Source: CATQGW01 sp965242565
GTDB lineage: Bacteria; Chloroflexota; Dehalococcoidia; Bin125
DNA: 64,000 nucleotides
NCBI GenBank assembly: GCA_965242565.1
Contig: OZ251457.1
Span: 2,170,001-2,234,000 of the forward strand
Reading direction: 5' to 3'
Part shown: in pieces, positions 52,990-60,768 of the stretch
Numbering within the stretch: position 1 is the stretch's first letter
Layout of the letters: each line of letters begins with the position of its first letter
Notes under the pieces: model-generated
Seen by the model: only the letters and a program-made list of their open reading frames with translations
What the model was told of the DNA's origin: nothing
The model's database searches: none
Made by a program: the position numbers and the translations under genes

Positions 52990-53757
52990 CTAGACGAGGC
53001 GGAAGCGAGTGCCGCAGAGGGTGATGGTGCTCTCGTCGTTGGAGACTTCGAGCTCGTGCTCGCGGGCGGCGTGGATGATGCGGGCGCGGTCCACCGCTTC
53101 AACGTCGAGGCCGCCCAGACCGTCGCCGCGGCCGTCCACCGCTTCCACAAAGCGCAGCTCGGCGTCGTCCAACGCGATGCTCGGTTGGCCCTCCGCGTTT
53201 TCGGTGAGGGGCAGCTGGAGGACCTCGGACCAGCGGACGGCCATCGCCTGCGGATTGTCGGATTGCAGCTCGGCGGCGGTCATGCGACGGACAACGTCGG
53301 TGCGTTGCGCGGGCAGCCAGTTGGGGCCGGCGGGATGCCAGGGGCCGGCGGGGTCGTCGTCGCCCTCGTTCCAGCGCAGCTCGGCGATCGCGCCGGGCAC
53401 ATCCTTGGGGTGCAGCTGGATGCCGTCGGAACGCTCGCCGGGCGAGTCGTTGACGAGGCGGATGCCGAGCCCAGCCACATGGGCGCGACGGGCGGCGATC
53501 TGGTCGCATTGCATGATCACCATGTAGCCGCCGTCGCCGCCGCGCCGCTGGAGATAGCGTCCGCCGGCGGTGCCCGGCCGCAGCGGCGAGACGACTTCGA
53601 GGAAGTTGTCGCCGATGGGCATCAGGAAGTTGTGCAGCCCGAAGACGCCCACTCCCTCGTCGCGGTAGCAGATGTCGAGTCCGAAGACGCCGCGCAGGTG
53701 GGCTTCGATAGTGTCGAGGTCTTCGGCGACCAGGGCGATCTGGCGCATTCGCAGCAT
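52990..53757 (-). CDS. VOC (glyoxalase-like) family protein
   Basis: 255 residues, ATG 53757 behind caaggag. Two beta-alpha-beta-beta-beta halves: RQIALVAEDLDTIEAHLRGVFGLDICYRDEG with LHNFLMPIGDNFLEVVSP, and MAVRWSEVLQLPLTENAEGQPSIALDDAELRFVEA. Metal-dependent lyase, dioxygenase or isomerase type; reaction unknown. Thirty-three bases after the enoyl-CoA hydratase gene. Confidence 0.83.
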   Translation of the reverse strand: MLRMRQIALVAEDLDTIEAHLRGVFGLDICYRDEGVGVFGLHNFLMPIGDNFLEVVSPLRPGTAGGRYLQRRGGDGGYMVIMQCDQIAARRAHVAGLGIRLVNDSPGERSDGIQLHPKDVPGAIAELRWNEGDDDPAGPWHPAGPNWLPAQRTDVVRRMTAAELQSDNPQAMAVRWSEVLQLPLTENAEGQPSIALDDAELRFVEAVDGRGDGLGGLDVEAVDRARIIHAAREHELEVSNDESTITLCGTRFRLV

Positions 53758-53790
53758 GTTCGGCTCCTTGCTGAGGCGGCCTGTCAACCG

Positions 53791-54573
53791 CTAGCGGCCT
53801 TTGAAGACGGGCTTGCGCTTTTCGATGAAGGCGTTGCGGGCTTCGGCGGAGTCTTCGCTCTGTCCGATGCGGCGCATGCGGTCGGCTTCGCGGCGCAGGG
53901 CTTCGGAGAAGGGGATGGCGAAGGCGTCGTTGAGGTTGGACTTAATCCCCGCCATGGCCAGCGGGTGCGAATCGCGCAGTCGCGCGGCGACGGCGCGCAC
54001 GCCGGGCAGCAGTTCGTCGGCGGGGAAGACGCCGTTGGCGAGACCGAGGCCGCGAGCGGTCTCGGCGTCGACGCGGTCCGGCAGCAGGTACATCTCGCGC
54101 GCGCGGGCCAGGCCGACGAGGCGCGGCAGCGTCCAGGTGCCGCCGAAGTCGCCGGAGACGCCGACATTGAGAAAGGCGGTGTAGAGGTAGGCGCTGTCCG
54201 CCATGTAGCGCAGGTCGGCGGCCAGTGCGATCGAGCAGCCGGCACCGGCCGCGCCGCCGTTCAGCGCGCAAATGGTGGGCTTGGCCATTTCGTGCAGCAG
54301 CAGCGAGGTGCGCTCGAAGTAGTTGAGGCTGCCGATGCTGGCTTCGAGGTTGGGCTCGACGCCGGTCCCATCCTTGAGGTCGCCGCCGGCGCTGAAGAGG
54401 CGTCCGGCGCCGGTCAGGATGACTACGCGGGCGTCGGGATCGGAGGCGGCGGCTTCGAGCGCCTGGCGCAGCTCGCGCAGCAGCGTTCCGTTGAGCGCGT
54501 TGAGCCGCTCAGGGCGGTTGAGCGTGATCGTGGCGATCTGGTCTTCAACCTCGTAGAGGACGGTTTCAAACAT
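53791..54573 (-). CDS. enoyl-CoA hydratase/isomerase family protein
   Basis: 260 residues, crotonase fold. ITLNRPERLNALNGTLLRELRQAL, GRLFSAGGDLKDGTG and ICALNGGAAGAGCSIALAADLRYM supply CoA binding and the oxyanion hole; the hydratase Glu near FGGTWTLPRLVG is not at the usual position, so isomerase or other crotonase activity is possible. Divergent from hpnG. Confidence 0.88.
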   Translation of the reverse strand: MFETVLYEVEDQIATITLNRPERLNALNGTLLRELRQALEAAASDPDARVVILTGAGRLFSAGGDLKDGTGVEPNLEASIGSLNYFERTSLLLHEMAKPTICALNGGAAGAGCSIALAADLRYMADSAYLYTAFLNVGVSGDFGGTWTLPRLVGLARAREMYLLPDRVDAETARGLGLANGVFPADELLPGVRAVAARLRDSHPLAMAGIKSNLNDAFAIPFSEALRREADRMRRIGQSEDSAEARNAFIEKRKPVFKGR

Positions 54574-54702
54574 CTCGGCTCCTGTCGCGATTGGCCTGTT
54601 GGGCGCATGCTAGCCGCGCGCAAGGTTGAGTCGTGCGACACTCACAGGCAACGGCGGCAGCACGCCAGCAACACACCAGTTGGGGAGCAGCGCAGGGACG
54701 CG

Positions 54703-55416
54703 ATGAGCGACGCGGCGAATGTCGATCTGGCGGTGGTCACGGCACTGTCGTGGGAGGGCGACGCGGCGCTGGCCGGGCGGCGGCTACTCGGCTCGGAGCG
54801 CACGATCTGCGCGGTGAGCGGGCCTGGGCTGACGGCTGCGCGGATCGCGGCGGAGGAGCTGCTGGAGCGCGGTCGTCCGGCAGCAGTGCTCAGCGTGGGC
54901 GTGGCGGGCGGTTTGCGAGGCGACTTGGTCTGCGGGGATCTAATCGTGTGCGAGCGGGTGCTGTTGCTGGGCAGCGAGGAACGCTGGGCAGCCGATCGGC
55001 GTCTGCTGCAGCTGACCGAGCGCGCGATCAGAGCGGCGGGGTTGCGCCCGCAGCCGGCCGATTCGCTGACGACGCCGTACGTGCTGGCCGGCCCGGAGCA
55101 GAAGGCGGCGGCGGCGGAGACGGGCGCGGCGATTGTGCAGATGGAGGACGCGGAGTGGGCGCGGGCCTGCGCGGCGGCGGCGGTGCCGTTCTGCGCATTG
55201 CGAGTGGTGATTGATCCGGTCGATGAGGATGTGCCGTCGGAGCCGGAGGCGTGGTCGACGCGGCCCAACCCGCTGATCGTCGGTCGGGCGATTCTGCGGC
55301 GTCCGGCGCTGGCGCGGGAGATGGCGCGGCTGGCGCTGCACCGCCGCCGCTCGCTGCGCGAGCTGGAGCGGGCGCTGCTGCGGGTGATTCCGGCGCTGGC
55401 CGAACGGGCAGCGTGA
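54703..55416 (+). CDS. hpnG: hopanoid-associated phosphorylase HpnG
   Basis: 237 residues from ATG 54703 (gcaggga before it). Purine nucleoside phosphorylase/MTAN fold: LAVVTALSWEGDAALAGRRL, CAVSGPGLTAARIAAEELL, LSVGVAGGLRGDLVCGDLIVCERV, VQMEDAEWARACAAAAVPFCALRVVID. HpnG removes adenine from adenosylhopane. Position 3' of hpnH and directly before hpnA supports the call over a general nucleosidase. Confidence 0.85.
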   Translation: MSDAANVDLAVVTALSWEGDAALAGRRLLGSERTICAVSGPGLTAARIAAEELLERGRPAAVLSVGVAGGLRGDLVCGDLIVCERVLLLGSEERWAADRRLLQLTERAIRAAGLRPQPADSLTTPYVLAGPEQKAAAAETGAAIVQMEDAEWARACAAAAVPFCALRVVIDPVDEDVPSEPEAWSTRPNPLIVGRAILRRPALAREMARLALHRRRSLRELERALLRVIPALAERAA

Positions 55417-55448
55417 GGGCGCCGTGCAGACGCGGTGAGGGCGGCGCG

Positions 55449-56483
55449 GTGAAACGGGCGCTGGTTACGGGTGCGAGCGGCTTTATCGGCGCGCATGTGC
55501 TGCGGGCGGTGCTGGAGGCGGGCGCTGAGGCGCGGGCACTGGTGCGGACCGGCAGCGATCGCGCCAACGTGGCGGGGCTGCCGGTTGAGGTGGTTGAGGG
55601 GGATTTGACCGACTCGGCGTCGCTGGAGCGCGCGATGCAGGGCGTGGACACGCTGTTTCACGTCGCGGCGCGCTACGACCTCTCGCGCCGCGTGCGCCGC
55701 GATGTCTGGCGGGCCAACGTGCTGGGCACGGAGTACGCAATGCGCGCGGCGCTGCGGCAGGGGGTGGAGCGGGTCGTGCATACGTCGTCGGTGGCGGCGA
55801 TCGGTTCGCCGGCCGATTTGACAGCCAGTTCACCTGCTGGTTCAGGGGGCGGCTCCAACGGCGAGTTGGCGGATGAGCGGCAGTGGGCGTCACCGCAGGG
55901 CGCACCGGGGCCATACGAGCGAAGCAAGATCGTGAGCGAGCGGCTGGTGCATCGGCTGGTTGCGGCGGAGGGTCTGCCGGCGGTCGTGGTACTGCCGACT
56001 GCGCCGATCGGGCCGCTGGATCGGAAACCGACGCCGACGGGGCGGCTGATCGCGGACGCGGCGTGCGGTCGGATGCCGGCCTACATCGGCAGCGCGGGGT
56101 TGAACGTGGCGCATGTGCGGGATGTAGCGCGAGGGCATGTGCTGGCGGCGGCGCGGGGGCGGATTGGGGAGCGCTACATCCTGGGGCACGCGGAGGGGAA
56201 CCTGACGCTGCGGGAGATCATCGAGCGGGCGGCGGCGGTGAGCGGCGCCGATGCGCCGACGCTCTCGATTCCGTGGCAGCTGGCCTACGGCTGGGCGCTG
56301 ATCGATGAACTGGGCGGGGCGCTGCTGGAGCGGACGCCGCGGGCGACCGTCGCGGGGGTGCGGATCAGCCGGCGCCGGCAGTGGTACGACGTGAGCAAGG
56401 CGATCGGGGAGTTGGGGCTGCCGCAGACGCCGTTGGGGGAGGCGTTTGGGGAGGCGGTGGAGTGGTTTGGGCGCAAGTCGTAG
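55449..56483 (+). CDS. hpnA: hopanoid-associated sugar epimerase HpnA
   Basis: 344 residues, GTG start. Extended SDR: VTGASGFIGAHVLRAVLEAG (NAD motif), LFHVAARYDLSRRVRRDVWRANVLGTEYAM, HTSSVAAIGSP, catalytic YERSK, and LPTAPIGPLDRKPTPTGRLI, a stretch characteristic of HpnA. A Ser/Gly insertion (SSPAGSGGGSNGEL) sits in a loop. Twenty-nine bases after hpnG. Confidence 0.87.
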   Translation: MKRALVTGASGFIGAHVLRAVLEAGAEARALVRTGSDRANVAGLPVEVVEGDLTDSASLERAMQGVDTLFHVAARYDLSRRVRRDVWRANVLGTEYAMRAALRQGVERVVHTSSVAAIGSPADLTASSPAGSGGGSNGELADERQWASPQGAPGPYERSKIVSERLVHRLVAAEGLPAVVVLPTAPIGPLDRKPTPTGRLIADAACGRMPAYIGSAGLNVAHVRDVARGHVLAAARGRIGERYILGHAEGNLTLREIIERAAAVSGADAPTLSIPWQLAYGWALIDELGGALLERTPRATVAGVRISRRRQWYDVSKAIGELGLPQTPLGEAFGEAVEWFGRKS

Positions 56484-56492
56484 ACTTGCGGC

Positions 56493-57368
56493 ATGACACG
56501 CACCGCACTGATCACGGGGGCGAACAGCGGGATTGGGTTGTCGGCGGCGCTGGCGCTGCGGCGGCAGGGTTGGTCGGTGGCGATCACGGCGCGCGACGCG
56601 GGGCGTGGGGAAGCGGCGCTGGCACAGATTCGCGCCGCCAGCGATGGGCCGGAGCCGTGTCTGCTCGACCTGGACCTGGCCAGCTTCGCCTCGACTCGCC
56701 GCTGCGCGGCGGAGGCGCTGGAGCGGTTGCCGCGGATCGATGTGTTGATCAACAACGCGGGGATCAACGTGTCCGAGCGGGTGGTGACGGAGGACGGGAT
56801 CGAGCGGACGCTCCAGGTGAATCATTTCGGGCACTTTCTGCTGACGGGGCTGCTGTTGGAGCGGCTGCTGGAGTCGGACGACGCGCGGGTGGTGAATGTG
56901 TCGTCGGTGCTGCATCGGCGGGCGGACGGATTTCCGCTGGACGATCTGACGCTGGAGCGGCGCTGGGGGCGGATGTATCCGTATGCGTCGTCGAAGCTGG
57001 GCAACATTCTGTTCACGCGGGAGTTGCAGCGGCGCTACGGCGGGCGCGGGCTGACGAGCGTGGCGGTGCATCCGGGCGGCGTGCGGACGCAGTTGGGGCG
57101 CGACGGCGATCTGGGCGGCGTGTTCGGTCTGGCCTGGCGGGCGATGCAGACGTTCCTGCTGACGCCGCGCCAGGGGGCGGCGCCGGTCGCGGCGGCGGCG
57201 GTCGATGCGGAAATGCGGGAGCAGGGCGGGGAGTACTTCGAGCGCAGCAGGCGGCGGCCCGGCAGCGCGGCCTCGCAGGATGCGGAGGCGGCCGCGGCGC
57301 TCTGGCGGATCAGCGAGGAAGTCACGGGTGCGGAATTTCCGCCGCTCGATGAGGATGCGGGCGGGTGA
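56493..57368 (+). CDS. short-chain dehydrogenase/reductase (retinol-dehydrogenase-like)
   Basis: 291 residues. Classical SDR: ALITGANSGIGLSAALAL, VLINNAGINV, VVNVSSVLHRRA (Ser), and YPYASSKLGNILFTREL (Tyr-x-x-x-Lys). No gap of note from hpnA, so it may belong to the hopanoid transcript, but the family is too broad to assign a substrate. Overlaps the next gene by four bases. Confidence 0.88.
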   Translation: MTRTALITGANSGIGLSAALALRRQGWSVAITARDAGRGEAALAQIRAASDGPEPCLLDLDLASFASTRRCAAEALERLPRIDVLINNAGINVSERVVTEDGIERTLQVNHFGHFLLTGLLLERLLESDDARVVNVSSVLHRRADGFPLDDLTLERRWGRMYPYASSKLGNILFTRELQRRYGGRGLTSVAVHPGGVRTQLGRDGDLGGVFGLAWRAMQTFLLTPRQGAAPVAAAAVDAEMREQGGEYFERSRRRPGSAASQDAEAAAALWRISEEVTGAEFPPLDEDAGG

Positions 57369-57862
57369 GCGAGCTCCGCACGCGCGAGGAGCTGTTGGCG
57401 GCGCTGCGGGAGGATGCGGCGCGGCTGCCGGAGGCGGTTGGGGCGCTGGGCGAGGCGGAGCTGTCGCGCGGGGTGTATGAGAACGGTTGGAATGCGCGGC
57501 AGCTGTTGGCGCATCTGGCGGCGATCGAGTGGACCTATCCGCGGCTGATTGAGCAGGCGGAAGCGGCGGCGGGCGGTTTGGACAGCTCGGACGGCGGGAC
57601 GTTCGATATGGACGCCTATAACGAGCGGCAGGTGGCGAAGCGCGCGGAGGCGGGCATCGGCGCTCTGCTGGAAGAGTTCGCTCGCAACCGCGCCGCGACG
57701 ATTGACGCGGTTGCGGCGGCGGATGCGGCGTTGCTGGGGAAGCCGACGCGCTCGGCGGGCGGTGTGGAGGGAACGCTGCTGGAGGTGTTGATCGGCGTGA
57801 CGGTGGGGCACGTGCGGGAGCACATCGAGGACCTGGCGGGCGCGGGTCGTTCGCACGCTTAG
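57365..57862 (+). CDS. DinB-like/maleylpyruvate-isomerase-type four-helix protein
   Basis: 165 residues. ENGWNARQLLAHLAAIEWTYPRLIEQAE gives the first metal-side His; TVGHVREHIEDLAGA the C-terminal His pair; the middle FDMDAYNERQVAKRAEAGIGAL is the DfsB/ClbS-like pattern. Possibly a thiol-dependent transferase or a protective protein; function unknown. Confidence 0.72.
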   Translation: MSELRTREELLAALREDAARLPEAVGALGEAELSRGVYENGWNARQLLAHLAAIEWTYPRLIEQAEAAAGGLDSSDGGTFDMDAYNERQVAKRAEAGIGALLEEFARNRAATIDAVAAADAALLGKPTRSAGGVEGTLLEVLIGVTVGHVREHIEDLAGAGRSHA

Positions 57863-57897
57863 AGCGTGCTCACACATGCTCAGGCGCCGTCAGCCCA

Positions 57898-58065
57898 TGT
57901 CCTTCCGTCATTCCTGCGCAGGCAGGAATCCACGCCCGTTCGCAGGTCCGCTCGATGCGCCGGTGCCGACGACAGTCGCCGTATGGATTCCCGCTCGGGG
58001 GCGGGAATGACGGGGAAAAGGGGCGGGAATGACGGGGAAAAGGGGCGGGAATGACGGGACAGAGT
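57898..58065. repeat. dispersed palindromic repeat, family A, with 22-bp tandem units
   Basis: Left arm tccttccgtcattcctgcgc and right arm attcccgctcgggggcggga are inverted relative to each other; the right arm runs into a tandem ggggcgggaatgacggggaa (aa) repeat with exact 22-base period at 58020 and 58042. Covers most of the gap 57863-58074; no gene there. Confidence 0.8.
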
Positions 58066-58074
58066 GAACGTGCC

Positions 58075-59112
58075 TTAGCCGTCTCCGATCCGCTCGGCGG
58101 CGTCCCGGGCGGCGTGCAGGTAGATGGGGTTGGGGTTGAGCTCGTACTCGCGCAGGCAGGCTTCGGTGAACTTGATCGCGTGCGGTCCGGCGGCGTGGAT
58201 CGCGCGGTCGATCAGTTCGTCCCGAGCTGGTAAGTTGTCGTTCGGATCGTTCGTCCAGTTGGGCTCTTCGAGCATGTACCAGGCGTACATCGCGGCGCAG
58301 GCTTGCCAGGCGTAGCGAGCGGCCAGGCTCGCATCGGCGTCCGACAGATACGGCGCGATGAAGCGCAGCGCGCTGGGCGCGGTCAGCGTATGCACGAATA
58401 CGAACGGTACCGTGCGGTCGCTCAGGTACCAGTGGGCCGCTGTTTCGGTCAGATCGGAGAGGAACGCCGATACGTTTTCGCCCGGCGCAGCCAGATTGAC
58501 GGTATCGCCGAAGTCTGGCTGCTCGCGCATGCGCCGCATCGTCTGCCAGATCAGCCCTTGGCTGACGAAGCCGGGGGCGTGCAAGCGTTCAACGTTTTGC
58601 ACCGCCTCGGAGGGCGGGCGCGAGGCGATGAGCGCGGCCGGCTCGCCGGGCAGGGTCTGCCAGGTAGACGCCCAGTAACCCAGGCCCTGCGCCAGCTCGT
58701 GCAGGCGGGGCGCTGTTTCGGTACCGGCCAGGCTGCGGACTGCGTGGGCGGTGCGGATCAGTCCGTGGGCGGCGCGCGAGATCAGCGCGGGCGCGAGGCG
58801 CGGAACCCAGAGCGCGACGGCGGCCTGCCAGCCCGTCGCAGCAATTTCGCGATCGAAGAAGGCGACCCAATCGGCGACGCGGTGCGCGTCGCCGAGCGCC
58901 TCGCGCCATTCGTCGGGCGCGATCGGCGCAACCTTGCGCGGCGCTTCATCCAGCTCCGCGCAGTAGGCCTCCAGCCAGGGGATGATTCCGCCGCCCCGCC
59001 CCATCGCCGTCATTGCCTCGATCGCCATCGGCGCATGGTTCGAGGCGCCTGGGCCGTATTCCGGCCCGTTCCGATGCGCTATTTCGAGTGCTGCATCGAT
59101 TCCGTCACGCAT
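58075..59112 (-). CDS. questin-oxidase-like family protein
   Basis: 345 residues. GPGASNHAPMAIEAMTAMGRGG and IPWLEAYCAELDEAPRK match the start of the family; HELAQGLGYWASTWQTL, SEAVQNVERLH and AVFVHTLTAPSALRFIAPYL-type segments (here FVFVHTLTAPSALRFIAPYL) follow. Fungal members are Baeyer-Villiger-type oxygenases acting on anthraquinones; bacterial ones are uncharacterised. Neighbours give no hint. Confidence 0.72.
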   Translation of the reverse strand: MRDGIDAALEIAHRNGPEYGPGASNHAPMAIEAMTAMGRGGGIIPWLEAYCAELDEAPRKVAPIAPDEWREALGDAHRVADWVAFFDREIAATGWQAAVALWVPRLAPALISRAAHGLIRTAHAVRSLAGTETAPRLHELAQGLGYWASTWQTLPGEPAALIASRPPSEAVQNVERLHAPGFVSQGLIWQTMRRMREQPDFGDTVNLAAPGENVSAFLSDLTETAAHWYLSDRTVPFVFVHTLTAPSALRFIAPYLSDADASLAARYAWQACAAMYAWYMLEEPNWTNDPNDNLPARDELIDRAIHAAGPHAIKFTEACLREYELNPNPIYLHAARDAAERIGDG

Positions 59113-59192
59113 ACCGCTCCGATCGGTTCAGGAGCAGGCCGAGGCGGCCTGCGGGTGAATTGTACCAGAAGAGAGGCGGCGGAAACACATCT

Positions 59193-59516
59193 TCAACCGG
59201 TGGGCGTACGGGCGGGCGCAGTCGGGCGCATCTGCAAGCCGAAGTCGCGCAGCAAGTGGAGAATCTGGGCATTGCTCGGCGCGGCCAGGGCCGCCAGCGC
59301 GTCGGGGAGCGTCTCGCCGCCGTCGCTTGTGGGTCGTCGGAGCTCGGACTTGCCGTATGCGCGGGCAACTTCCACGAGGCAGATATTGATGAATTCGGGA
59401 TCGCCGGACTCGTAGGCGTCTGCGATGTAGGCAGCGACATCCTCGTCGTCGCGCAGATGGGCGACCCAGTCGAACTCGCGGACGTTCAGCCCCCCGAGAC
59501 GTTCCCAGTTGCTCAC
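59193..59516 (-). CDS. addiction-module antidote (HigA-like), probably orphan
   Basis: 107 residues from GTG 59516. FDWVAHLRDDEDVAAYIADAYESGDPEFINICLVEVARAYGKSEL is the N-terminal half of the antidote family, then a divergent HTH (TLPDALAALAAPSNAQILHLLRDFGLQM). The GTG overlaps a TGA that ends what looks like the tail of a HigB toxin, the rest of which is absent. Confidence 0.7.
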   Translation of the reverse strand: MSNWERLGGLNVREFDWVAHLRDDEDVAAYIADAYESGDPEFINICLVEVARAYGKSELRRPTSDGGETLPDALAALAAPSNAQILHLLRDFGLQMRPTAPARTPTG

Positions 59517-59602
59517 GGAAGCTCTCCGATCATGCGCCTGGCGCGAGCGATATCGCGATCCTGGCTGTATGTTCGTGTGAGATGACATTCGATCAAAAGA
59601 TG
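59513..59602 (-). pseudogene. C-terminal remnant of a HigB/RelE-type toxin
   Basis: Frame ending in the TGA at 59515-59513 reads LLIECHLTRTYSQDRDIARA then RRMIGELP. TYSQDRDIARARR matches the end of HigB toxins (typically GGDKSTQDRDIARA), including the Cys. Upstream the frame runs into the 3' end of the Clp-fold protease gene, so only about 28 codons remain. Confidence 0.5.
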
Positions 59603-60441
59603 TGCGAGGCTCGCTCGCCTTCGTAGACGCGCGTCTCGGGAATTGCCACGTACTCCACCCACAGCCGCCAGATGCGCTCCCATTGCTCACCGGCGGGATC
59701 GGCGTGGACCACCGGCATGCCCAGGCGCTCTGCGTCGTGCGCGGAGATCGTGGCGGCATGGCTCTGCGGCTCCTCAACCAGACGGGGCAGCGCCTGTTGA
59801 GCGATTTCCTTCACGCGATCATCGTCGCGTCCTGTACAGGACGCGAGCGCTTCGTGAATGAGGTCGTTTGATCGCTCGATCGCCTCACGGGCCGCCTGAA
59901 CCTGTAGACCGCTGACGTCGGCCAGGAGCGATGCGTACAACGGGAACGTGTTCGAGTCGTTTCGAATTCGTTCCTCAGCGTGTTCAACGGCCGCAATGAT
60001 GGTTTTCGCGGCGACCAGGCCTTGGTCCGGCATCGGAATTTGCGGGTCCACCGGGCCAAGATCACTGCTCGGTCCCATCAGGATGTAATGCGCCCCGAGC
60101 ACGAACAACGTTCCCGCGCTCTTTGCACGATCGGGCACAATGACGGTCAGTTCTCGACATCGAGCCTGTGCCTGGCGAACCAGTCGAAGCGCTGTCTCCC
60201 CGTCGCCGCCGGGTGTATTGAGGATGATGTGGAGGTCTTCGGAAGGATCGGCGTCGTACAACGTGTCTTCGAAGAAGGTAACGCTGTAGGGGCTGATCTC
60301 GCCTGCGAGCACGACCAAGCGGCATTGAAGCTCGGCCTGATACTCGCGAATGAGTTCCTGGCGGTGATAACGGCGGCCTTGCGCGGCCTCGAAGAGGGGC
60401 GTCCGTTTCGGGTTGGTTCCGGAGGCTCCAGACGCGGTCAT
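59593..60441 (-). CDS. SDH-family Clp-fold serine protease
   Basis: 282 residues from ATG 60441. ClpP/SppA-like core: HIILNTPGGDGETALRLVRQA (oxyanion strand), VPDRAKSAGTLFVLGAHYILM with nucleophile Ser108, and SSDLGPVDPQIP with Asp132; His is probably in ISAHDAERLG. No signal or membrane segment. Coupled to the 75-residue gene upstream by a four-base overlap. Substrate unknown. Confidence 0.8.
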   Translation of the reverse strand: MTASGASGTNPKRTPLFEAAQGRRYHRQELIREYQAELQCRLVVLAGEISPYSVTFFEDTLYDADPSEDLHIILNTPGGDGETALRLVRQAQARCRELTVIVPDRAKSAGTLFVLGAHYILMGPSSDLGPVDPQIPMPDQGLVAAKTIIAAVEHAEERIRNDSNTFPLYASLLADVSGLQVQAAREAIERSNDLIHEALASCTGRDDDRVKEIAQQALPRLVEEPQSHAATISAHDAERLGMPVVHADPAGEQWERIWRLWVEYVAIPETRVYEGERASHIF

Positions 60442-60665
60442 GCGCCGCCCCGCCGCCAGCGGTCGAGCAATCCTGGTACCGGTTCGTCCGCGGGCGCGAC
60501 GGCGGGTTTCGTCGGAGGTTTGAGCGGCCAACGGCCGACGACAGGTTTGCCGGCGCGGACCTTGCGGGCGTGTTCGCGGGCGGCGCGGGCGATCTCCAGC
60601 TGTGCAAGCAGCTCCTCGGCCTTTGCGCCCGCAGGGGGGGAGATGGCGGGATCTTCGGTTGTCAC
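60438..60665 (-). CDS. small protein coupled to the Clp-fold protease
   Basis: 75 residues from GTG 60665 behind ggaggaac. One charged helix (KAEELLAQLEIARAAREHARKVRAG), then a Pro-rich stretch (RWPLKPPTKPAVAPADEPVP) ending LLDRWRRGGA. Unknown family; overlap suggests an adaptor, inhibitor or substrate of the protease. Confidence 0.6.
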   Translation of the reverse strand: MTTEDPAISPPAGAKAEELLAQLEIARAAREHARKVRAGKPVVGRWPLKPPTKPAVAPADEPVPGLLDRWRRGGA

Positions 60666-60768
60666 GGCTGTTCCTCCTGCTTGGGCGCAAACCCTCGGTC
60701 GGCCTGCTTCCAGCATGCCACGGAGCCGCGAGTTCGGGCGGAATCGCGGCGAGCGAGTGCGTGGCGGT

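Noticed and set aside
53056..54702. Open frame extending hpnG far upstream on the plus strand
   Set aside because: It is antisense to the VOC and enoyl-CoA hydratase genes and has no homology; ATG 54703 has a ribosome binding site and begins the family sequence.
57898..58065. Protein-coding reading of the family A repeat (short frames in several directions)
   Set aside because: Every frame is equally open because of the palindromic GC-rich repeat; no start signals.
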